Part shown: one piece after another, positions 54,695 through 61,767 of the stretch
Numbering within the stretch: the first letter of the stretch is position 1
Layout: each line of letters opens with the position of its first letter
Assembly (NCBI GenBank): GCA_024683955.1
Contig: JAIKXS010000034.1
Coordinates: 1-64,000 of the forward strand
From: Desulfovibrio sp.
GTDB taxonomy: Bacteria > Desulfobacterota > Desulfovibrionia > Desulfovibrionales > Desulfovibrionaceae
Direction of reading: 5' to 3'
DNA length: 64,000 nt
Translations under genes and position numbers: made by a program
The notes under the pieces: model-generated
Databases searched by the model: none
Told to the model about the DNA's origin: nothing
What the model saw: the letters and a program-made list of their open reading frames with translations, nothing else

Positions 54695-57379
54695 ATGCTT
54701 ACCGCTCAAGAAATTCGTCAGCGTTACTTGGATTTTTTTCACCGTCATGCCCATGAGATTGTCCGTTCGGGGCCTCTGATCCCTCCCGACGACAAAACCC
54801 TGCTTTTTACCAATGCGGGCATGGTTCAGTTTAAAAAGCTCTTTCTCGGTGCCGAGAAGCGTTCCTATTCACGTGCGACCACCTGCCAGAAGTGCCTGCG
54901 CGTTTCGGGAAAGCACAATGACCTCGAGAATGTGGGGCGTACAGCACGCCATCACACGTTTTTTGAAATGCTTGGAAACTTTTCCTTCGGAGACTACTTT
55001 AAGAAGGAAGCCATCACTTGGGCATGGCAGTTTGTTACGGAAGAACTGGAACTGCCTTCCGAAAAACTCTGGGTGACCATCTACCGCGACGATGATGAGG
55101 CCTTTCAGCTCTGGAAGGAAATCAGCGGCCTCGCTGATGAGCGCATTGTGCGCATGGATGAAAAAGACAATTTCTGGACCATGGGCGACACCGGACCCTG
55201 CGGTCCCTGTTCAGAAATATATATTGATCAGGGCAGTGACATGGCCTGCGGCCCGAATTGCGGAATCGGCTCCTGCGACTGTGACCGCTTTCTTGAAATC
55301 TGGAATTTGGTCTTCACGCAGTTTGATCAGGCACAGGACGGAAGCCGTTCGCTTTTAAAAGCGCCGAATATAGATACCGGTATGGGCCTTGAGCGCATTG
55401 CTGCCGTCTGCCAGGGGAAACGGTCTAATTTTGACTGCGATCTCTTTCAGACCCTGATTCAGTACGCAGCGGAACTCGCCCACGTGAGATATTCGTTCAG
55501 TCAGCCGGACACTAATGATGTGGACACGGCCCTGAGGGTCATTGCGGACCACAGCCGAGCAGCGGCCTTTCTTATTTGCGAAGGAGTCTTGCCCTCCAAT
55601 GAAAGTCGTGGGTACGTCTTGCGCCGTCTGATTCGAAGGGCTCTTCGTTTTGCTTCCCTCCTTGGGGTTCGCGAACCATTTATGCACAAGGTGGTGGGCA
55701 AGGTCGTCGAGGTGATGGGGGACGCGTATCCCGAGTTGCGCGAACAGGCTGATTTCATTGCCCGTGTGGTCTACGAGGAGGAGGAGCGCTTCTCCCTGAC
55801 CCTGGAGAATGGTCTGCGCCTTCTTGAGGCCAGACTTTCCGAGCTTGAGGCGAGCGGCAGCCGTGTCGTGCCGGGAGATTTCTGTTTCTTGCTCCATGAC
55901 ACCCATGGCTTTCCTCTTGACATCATCACTGATGTGGCCGGAAAACGCGGTTTTTCCGCCGACGAGAAAGGTTTTGCCGAACATATGGCGAAACAGCGTG
56001 AGCGTGCTAGGGCAAGCCAGAAGAAAGGCGGTCTTTTCGGCGGGAGTGACGGGCAGGGAGTTGCTCTTGAAGAGCGGTTCAAGCGTCTTTGCGCGGACGG
56101 AGAGCACTCTGAGTTTACGGGCTACGACAGTCTGACGGAAGAGACCACGGTCGGACTTCTTCTGAATGGGGTCGGTGAGAAGGTTCAGGCGCTCGGAGAA
56201 GGGGAAGAGGGCTACGTGATTGTGCCGAAGACTCCTTTTTACGGAGAAAGCGGCGGACAGGTTGGCGACCGAGGAACCCTCTCGTCCCTTGTATGCAAGG
56301 CCGTTGTTCAGGGGACAATGAAGCCCGCGCCGACCCTGATTGTGCACGCTTTGCGCATTGAGCGTGGCGAGCTGCACGCGGGAGAGCATTGCACGTTGTC
56401 TGTTGATGAATCCCATCGTCTTGCCTGTGCGAGGAATCATTCCGTAACTCACTTGCTGCACGCTGCGCTTCGTACTGTCCTGGGTACACATGTCCATCAG
56501 ATGGGCTCTCTCGTCAATGGAGAGCGTCTGCGTTTTGATTTCTCCCACATAAGCGCCCTGACAAATGATGAGTTGCGTAAGGTTGAAGAATGGGTAAACA
56601 ATGCTATTATGGCGGATGTACCGGTCAGAACTACGATCATGGATCGTGAGCAGGCTAAGCAATCCGGTGCCATGGCCCTTTTTGACGAAAAATACGGAGA
56701 TACGGTTCGGGTTGTCAGCATGGGAGACGGAGATGCTGTTCTTTCCTGCGAACTCTGCGGTGGCACACACCTGACGCGTACAGGTCAGGCCGGAAGTTTT
56801 ATTATAGAGGCTGAAAGCGGCGTAGCCTCGGGAACGAGGCGTATAGAGGCGTTGACCGGAACCTCTGCCTACGAAATGGTTCGCAGGCAGAGGGATCGCA
56901 TGGGACAGGTTGAACGACTGCTGAAAACGTCTGGCGAATCCTTGGTCGAGCGTGTCGAGGCCCTGCAGAGCGAAGTCAAGAAACTGCGTAAGCAGGAGAG
57001 CTCTGCAAAGGTCAGTGCGGTTGACGCCAGGGCCCTTCTTGAACATACGGAAGAGATCGCAGGTATCCGTCTTCTCTGTGTGAAACTTGATGCCATGCCC
57101 CTGAAAGCCATGCGTACGCTTATGGACGATGTCCGGTCTCACCTGACGGAGTCCTCCGTGGTCTGTCTCTGCGGCGTCGAAGGGGAACGTCTTTCTCTTC
57201 TCCTGTATGTCTCGAAAGATCTGCATTCCCGTTTGAAGGCGCCGGATTTGATCCGTCCTGTAGCAGAACTGCTTGGAGGTTCGGGCGGCGGGCGGCCAGA
57301 TCTTGCACAGGCGGGTGGAAACAACCCCGGTAATATTCCACTGGCATTTGCTGAATTGAAAAAGCTTTTGGCGGCGTAA
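54695..57379 (+). CDS. alaS: Alanyl-tRNA synthetase
   Basis: AlaS charges tRNA-Ala and edits mischarged Ser and Gly. The 894-residue protein has the class II catalytic core (FFEMLGNFSFGDYFKKEAI and MGDTGPCGPCSEI), the tRNA-binding middle, the editing domain with HSVTHLLHAALR and CGGTHLTRTG, and the C-Ala domain ending in GGSGGGRPDLAQAGG. The ATG at 54695 follows AAGGA; an ATG at 54647 would extend it by 16 residues. It lies just after recA, a common order in related genomes. A very long antisense frame on the minus strand is a shadow of this gene. Confidence 0.97.
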   Translation: MLTAQEIRQRYLDFFHRHAHEIVRSGPLIPPDDKTLLFTNAGMVQFKKLFLGAEKRSYSRATTCQKCLRVSGKHNDLENVGRTARHHTFFEMLGNFSFGDYFKKEAITWAWQFVTEELELPSEKLWVTIYRDDDEAFQLWKEISGLADERIVRMDEKDNFWTMGDTGPCGPCSEIYIDQGSDMACGPNCGIGSCDCDRFLEIWNLVFTQFDQAQDGSRSLLKAPNIDTGMGLERIAAVCQGKRSNFDCDLFQTLIQYAAELAHVRYSFSQPDTNDVDTALRVIADHSRAAAFLICEGVLPSNESRGYVLRRLIRRALRFASLLGVREPFMHKVVGKVVEVMGDAYPELREQADFIARVVYEEEERFSLTLENGLRLLEARLSELEASGSRVVPGDFCFLLHDTHGFPLDIITDVAGKRGFSADEKGFAEHMAKQRERARASQKKGGLFGGSDGQGVALEERFKRLCADGEHSEFTGYDSLTEETTVGLLLNGVGEKVQALGEGEEGYVIVPKTPFYGESGGQVGDRGTLSSLVCKAVVQGTMKPAPTLIVHALRIERGELHAGEHCTLSVDESHRLACARNHSVTHLLHAALRTVLGTHVHQMGSLVNGERLRFDFSHISALTNDELRKVEEWVNNAIMADVPVRTTIMDREQAKQSGAMALFDEKYGDTVRVVSMGDGDAVLSCELCGGTHLTRTGQAGSFIIEAESGVASGTRRIEALTGTSAYEMVRRQRDRMGQVERLLKTSGESLVERVEALQSEVKKLRKQESSAKVSAVDARALLEHTEEIAGIRLLCVKLDAMPLKAMRTLMDDVRSHLTESSVVCLCGVEGERLSLLLYVSKDLHSRLKAPDLIRPVAELLGGSGGGRPDLAQAGGNNPGNIPLAFAELKKLLAA

Positions 57380-57549
57380 CGGCTAACGTAAGATTACGAC
57401 TTGCAAGGCAGACCTGGTTCTTCGGAAATCTCTTTCGTTACATGTAATATCCAAGCCCATGTAGGTGTTTTGCCCTGTTCGGGAAATGCCGCAATACGCG
57501 AAAAAAAGGAGGCGGCGTTGTGTCTCTGCTGAGACCGCGCTGAAACATA

Positions 57550-58734
57550 ATGATAGGTATTTCTAAATTGTATTGTGGTCAGGTGGAAAAATCCGACTTT
57601 TTACGCTATGGGCGTCATTCAGGCTCTCTGCCTTCCCATTTGCTTCAATTTTCCGCTGACAAAAAGCCCGTCGTCGTCTGGAATATGACAAAACGGTGCA
57701 ATCTCAAATGCGTACACTGCTATGCCCATGCAGAAAAAGTGGAGGGGACGGATCCGATTGATACCCGGACCGCCAAGCTCATGATCGATGATCTTGCGGC
57801 ATTCGGTTGCCCTGTCATGCTGTTTTCCGGCGGAGAGCCTCTCGTGCGTCATGACCTCGTGGAACTTGCGAGTCATGCCACGGAGAAGGGTATGCGTGCG
57901 GTTATTTCCACAAACGGTACTCTCATAACGAAGGATAAGGCCAGGGAGCTGAAAAAGGTCGGCCTTTCTTATGTCGGTATTTCCCTGGACGGGCTGAAGA
58001 ATATCCATGACCTCTTTCGTGGTGTAGCCGGTGCTTTTGACAAGGCCCTGCAGGGTATAGCAAACTGCCAGGAGGAGGGGCTCAAGGTAGGTTTGCGGTT
58101 TACCATGAATAAGCGCAATGCTGCCGAAATTCCCGGTATTTTTGCTCTTCTCAGGGAGAGGGAAATTCCCAGGGCCTGTTTTTATCATCTTGTTTATTCA
58201 GGAAGGGGGTCTTCGCTGCGCAATGAGGATTTGTCCCATTCGGAAACCAGAGCCGTGCTTGATCTTATCATGGATGAGACTCGTGCGCTTTTTGACAGCG
58301 GGATAGAAAAAGAGATCCTTACGGTGGATAACCACGCCGACGGCCCCTATGTCTGGATGCGGCTTCTGCGGGAGGACAAGAAGAGGGCGGACGAAGTGTT
58401 TGAGCTTCTGCAATACAATGAAGGCAATAATTCCGGACGCGGATTCGGCTGTATTTCCTGGGACGGCCTAGTGCACGCCGATCAGTTCTGGCGCGAACAT
58501 ATTTTTGGCAATGTCCTTGAACGACCTTTCTCCGAGATCTGGGACGATCCGTCCATCACCCTCCTGCACCAACTGAAAGATAAGAAGTCCCACGTGGGCG
58601 GTCGATGTGCCAAGTGCCGCTTTTTGTCCATCTGTGGCGGCAATTTCAGGGCTCGGGCGGAAGCCGTGTACGGCGATGTGTGGGCCGAGGACCCCGCCTG
58701 CTATCTGACCGATGAGGAAATCGGCCTTAAATAG
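57550..58734 (+). CDS. ahbC: Didecarboxysiroheme deacetylase AhbC (radical SAM)
   Basis: AhbC removes the two acetate side chains of 12,18-didecarboxysiroheme to give iron-coproporphyrin III. The 394-residue radical SAM protein has the cluster motif RCNLKCVHCYA (Cys50, Cys54, Cys57), the SAM-binding LFSGGEPLVRHDL, and a C-terminal SPASM-like cluster region GGRCAKCRFLSICGGNFRAR. It is first in the ahbC-hemB-ahbD-ahbA group, and hemB follows after 118 nt. No clear ribosome-binding site precedes the ATG at 57550. The family and context match well; NirJ/AhbD-type paralogs are the main alternative. Confidence 0.9.
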   Translation: MIGISKLYCGQVEKSDFLRYGRHSGSLPSHLLQFSADKKPVVVWNMTKRCNLKCVHCYAHAEKVEGTDPIDTRTAKLMIDDLAAFGCPVMLFSGGEPLVRHDLVELASHATEKGMRAVISTNGTLITKDKARELKKVGLSYVGISLDGLKNIHDLFRGVAGAFDKALQGIANCQEEGLKVGLRFTMNKRNAAEIPGIFALLREREIPRACFYHLVYSGRGSSLRNEDLSHSETRAVLDLIMDETRALFDSGIEKEILTVDNHADGPYVWMRLLREDKKRADEVFELLQYNEGNNSGRGFGCISWDGLVHADQFWREHIFGNVLERPFSEIWDDPSITLLHQLKDKKSHVGGRCAKCRFLSICGGNFRARAEAVYGDVWAEDPACYLTDEEIGLK

Positions 58735-58852
58735 CGCTTACAGGACAGGGGCCAGGCCAGCGTAATACGTTTTTGGACGGACTGTGCTTCCATTCCACGA
58801 ATGCGGGAACAACGGAGGCAGTCTCGAGCTATCAGGGGCGAGGGAAAAATAT

Positions 58853-59842
58853 ATGACGACTTCTTTTCATCGTGGCAGGCGCCTGCGCTCGCAGGTCGCA
58901 CTGAGAAATCTTGTTCGGGAGACCCCCCCTCTTACGAGGGAAGATCTGATTATGCCGTATTTTGTTGTAGAGACTGATGATACGCATTTTCAGAAGGAAA
59001 TTCCGTCAATGCCTGGTCAGTACCAGCTCTCCCTTGCCTCTCTCGAGGAAAAGGTTTCCAGAGCCGTTGATACCGGACTTACAAGTGTTCTTCTTTTCGG
59101 CATCCCCGGCCAGAAGGATGAAAAGGCCAGTGGTGCCTACGGGCGCGACGGCATCGTGCAGCAGGCCGTACGCAGGCTCAAAAAACGTTGTCCGACGCTT
59201 CTCGTCATTACGGATGTTTGTCTGTGTGAGTATATGAGCCACGGACATTGCGGTATTGTCGATCAAAAGGGTGCCGTCCTTAATGACCCGACCCTTCCAC
59301 TTCTCGCCAAGACTGCAGTCTCTCACGCCGAGGCGGGCGCGGATATGGTGGCTCCGTCCGATATGATGGATGGACGCGTTGCCTGCATCCGTGAAGCCCT
59401 CGACGCGTCCGGCATGACAGATCTCCCAATACTCTCCTACGCCGTGAAATACGCGTCGGCCTTTTACGGTCCGTTCAGAGATGCCGCCGAGTCTGCTCCT
59501 GCTCACGGGGACAGAAAAACGTATCAGATGGATCCCGGCAATGCACGTGAAGCCATGATTGAAGCCATGAGTGACATTGAGGAGGGGTGTGACGCGCTTA
59601 TCGTAAAGCCCGCAGGACCTTACGGCGACATCCTGTCAATGGTGTCGGCAGCCGTAGATGTCCCTGTTATGGCATATCAGGTGAGCGGTGAATATTCCAT
59701 GATCCGGGCTGCTGCCCTCAATGGCTGGATCAATGAGGATGCGGTCATTCTTGAGAGCCTTACAGGCCTCAAGCGTGCCGGAGCCCGTGCCATCATTAGT
59801 TACTTTACGGAATCCCTGCTTGAAAAAGATGTGCTTCGCTAG
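58853..59842 (+). CDS. hemB: Delta-aminolevulinic acid dehydratase (porphobilinogen synthase)
   Basis: HemB condenses two 5-aminolevulinates into porphobilinogen. The 329-residue protein has the zinc site DVCLCEYMSHGHCG with three Cys, the first active-site Lys in SYAVKYASAFYGPFRDA, and the Schiff-base Lys in ALIVKPAGPYGD. The ATG at 58853 has GAGGG upstream and gives the normal length; the ATG at 58784 would add 23 residues. It sits between ahbC and ahbD, so an early step is grouped with the late heme steps. Confidence 0.96.
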   Translation: MTTSFHRGRRLRSQVALRNLVRETPPLTREDLIMPYFVVETDDTHFQKEIPSMPGQYQLSLASLEEKVSRAVDTGLTSVLLFGIPGQKDEKASGAYGRDGIVQQAVRRLKKRCPTLLVITDVCLCEYMSHGHCGIVDQKGAVLNDPTLPLLAKTAVSHAEAGADMVAPSDMMDGRVACIREALDASGMTDLPILSYAVKYASAFYGPFRDAAESAPAHGDRKTYQMDPGNAREAMIEAMSDIEEGCDALIVKPAGPYGDILSMVSAAVDVPVMAYQVSGEYSMIRAAALNGWINEDAVILESLTGLKRAGARAIISYFTESLLEKDVLR

Positions 59843-59938
59843 GGAGAGATCTTTCTTCGAATGCTGGGCGACAGCCAGAACAACAATACGGAGGTGGTGT
59901 GAGCGTTTCCCTGTGGAACGCAACGCCAAGTATGCTGC

Positions 59939-61099
59939 ATGAATGGTCATCCTTCATTTCATGGAAACCATCCTCACGGGGCGGGGAAACGGCCGAAAAC
60001 TCTTCCCGACGGAAGTCCGTTTTGCCGCTTGATTGCCTGGGAAGTGACCCGGTCCTGTAATCTCGCCTGCAAGCACTGCCGTGCTGAAGCGCATCCCGAA
60101 CCCTACCCGGGAGAGCTTTCGACGGACGAAGCCCTCGCGCTGATCAAAACGTTTCCTGAAGTCGGCCGTCCCATTATTATTTTTACGGGCGGAGAACCGA
60201 CCCTGCGCTCTGATCTCTTCGTTCTCATAAAAGCCTGTCATGACTTGGGACTTTCCTGTGCCTGTGCGCCGAACGGCACCCTGCTCACTGCGGAAATAGT
60301 CAGCAAGCTGAAGGAAAGCGGCGTTTCTCGTTGCTCCATATCTATTGATGGTGCCGATGCAGCCTCACACGATGCCTTCAGAGGCGTCCCCGGGGCCTTT
60401 GATGGCGCCATGCGGGGAATCAGATATTTAAACGAGGCCGGCCTTCCCTTTCAGGTCAATACAACCGTCACCAAGGCTAATCTCGGCCATTTCCGCGATA
60501 TTTTTACCCTGGCCAGCTCCCTGGGCGCCGTCGCCTGGCATATATTTCTGCTTGTTCCCATGGGAAGAGCCGCAGGCCTTCGCGATCAGGTGATCACGGC
60601 CGAGGAGTACGAAGACGTTTTGCACTGGCTCTACGACTTCAGAAAGACAACCTCCATGCATCTCAAGGCCACATGTGCCCCCCATTATTACCGCATAATG
60701 AGGCAAATGGCCCATAAGGAGGGCCTTCATGTCTCTCCGGAGACCTTTGGCATGGACGCGATGACCCGCGGCTGCCTTGGGGGAACGGGTTTTTGTTTTA
60801 TCAGTCACACGGGACAGGTGCAGCCCTGCGGGTACCTCGAGCTTGACTGTGGACAGGTTCGTGAAACCCCATTTCCGCGTATCTGGCGCGAAAGTCCGTA
60901 TTTTCTTCAGTTCCGTGATCAGAGTGCCTACGAAGGCAAGTGCGGACGTTGTGAGTACCATCGTTTTTGCGGCGGGTGCAGGGCAAGGGCATACAGCATG
61001 ACCGGCAACCACATGGGACCTGAGCCGCTCTGTACCTATGAACCAAAGAAGGCCCCCAAGGGCGGGGACAGTTTTTGTCCCTCTTCGGTTCACTGTTGA
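59939..61099 (+). CDS. ahbD: Heme synthase AhbD (radical SAM)
   Basis: AhbD decarboxylates the two propionates of iron-coproporphyrin III to vinyl groups, giving heme b. The 386-residue protein has the radical SAM motif RSCNLACKHCRAEAHP (Cys40, Cys44, Cys47), IIFTGGEPTLRSDL, and a C-terminal second-cluster region with CGRCEYHRFCGGCRARAYSM and PLCTYEP. It is shorter than AhbC and has the HPEPYPGELST segment typical of AhbD. The ATG at 59939 lacks a visible ribosome-binding site, and a stop in frame 39 nt upstream rules out a longer form. Its neighbours are hemB and ahbA. Confidence 0.9.
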   Translation: MNGHPSFHGNHPHGAGKRPKTLPDGSPFCRLIAWEVTRSCNLACKHCRAEAHPEPYPGELSTDEALALIKTFPEVGRPIIIFTGGEPTLRSDLFVLIKACHDLGLSCACAPNGTLLTAEIVSKLKESGVSRCSISIDGADAASHDAFRGVPGAFDGAMRGIRYLNEAGLPFQVNTTVTKANLGHFRDIFTLASSLGAVAWHIFLLVPMGRAAGLRDQVITAEEYEDVLHWLYDFRKTTSMHLKATCAPHYYRIMRQMAHKEGLHVSPETFGMDAMTRGCLGGTGFCFISHTGQVQPCGYLELDCGQVRETPFPRIWRESPYFLQFRDQSAYEGKCGRCEYHRFCGGCRARAYSMTGNHMGPEPLCTYEPKKAPKGGDSFCPSSVHC

Positions 61100-61189
61100 T
61101 GTTGGGCCTCTCTTCCGTAATATGGCATAGCAGTTGTCCCGGTATGCTTTTTTTGACTCTTCCGGCTACGTGTTAGCGAGTGGGTGCAT

Positions 61190-61648
61190 ATGGATGATCT
61201 AGATCGTCGACTTCTTGACATCATACAGACGGACTTTCCCCTTGTGCCTCGGCCATATGCCGAGCTCGGCAAACGCCTTGATGTCAGCGAGGAGTGTGCC
61301 TTTGAGCGCGTTTGTGCCTTGCGGGATCAGGGTGTTATACGTCAGCTCAGCGCCAATTTCAGAGCCGATAAGCTTGGATATGTGTCTACGCTTTGCGGGG
61401 CAAAGGTGCCGGAGGAAAAGCTTGATGAGTTTATCGAAAGGGTCAATGCCCTTCCGGGCGTGACACATAATTACCTGCGTAAGAACGTCTTTAATGTATG
61501 GTTCACCCTTATTTGCCCATCGCGAGAGGAGGCGGCACGTGTCCTGGAGGAGCTTGGTCAGACTACCGGCGTTCACATTTTGAATTTGCCGGCAACGGAG
61601 CTCTATAAGGTCGCCGTCAATTTTAAAATGCAGCGTGGTGCTTCGTAA
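61190..61648 (+). CDS. ahbA: Siroheme decarboxylase subunit AhbA
   Basis: A 152-residue Lrp/AsnC-like siroheme decarboxylase subunit, partner of AhbB (35374). The winged-helix part (LGKRLDVSEECAFERVCALR) is followed by QGVIRQLSANFRADKLGYVS, HNYLRKNVFNVWFTLICPS and LNLPATELYKVAVNF. The segment HNYLR..NVWFTL is typical for AhbA, and the sequence lacks the RRFGAxxRHQK of AhbB. I placed the start at the ATG at 61190 and not at the GTG at 61184. It follows ahbD by 90 nt. The AhbA-versus-AhbB assignment is from motif recall and may be reversed. Confidence 0.83.
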   Translation: MDDLDRRLLDIIQTDFPLVPRPYAELGKRLDVSEECAFERVCALRDQGVIRQLSANFRADKLGYVSTLCGAKVPEEKLDEFIERVNALPGVTHNYLRKNVFNVWFTLICPSREEAARVLEELGQTTGVHILNLPATELYKVAVNFKMQRGAS

Positions 61649-61767
61649 GGCTCAGCCTGCCGCGTTGTGTATTCGTTCCACTTCCTTTCCGGTGTGCGCC
61701 TGCTGTGCAGGGCATCTGGATTCTTCTCTTTTTCCCTTGTTCCTCTATTTTCTTTCTCTTTTTCCCC

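Noticed and set aside
55355-57226. Open frame of over 600 codons on the minus strand opposite alaS
   Set aside because: It has no ribosome-binding site or recognisable protein, and it mirrors the codon bias of alaS, which is certain on the other strand.
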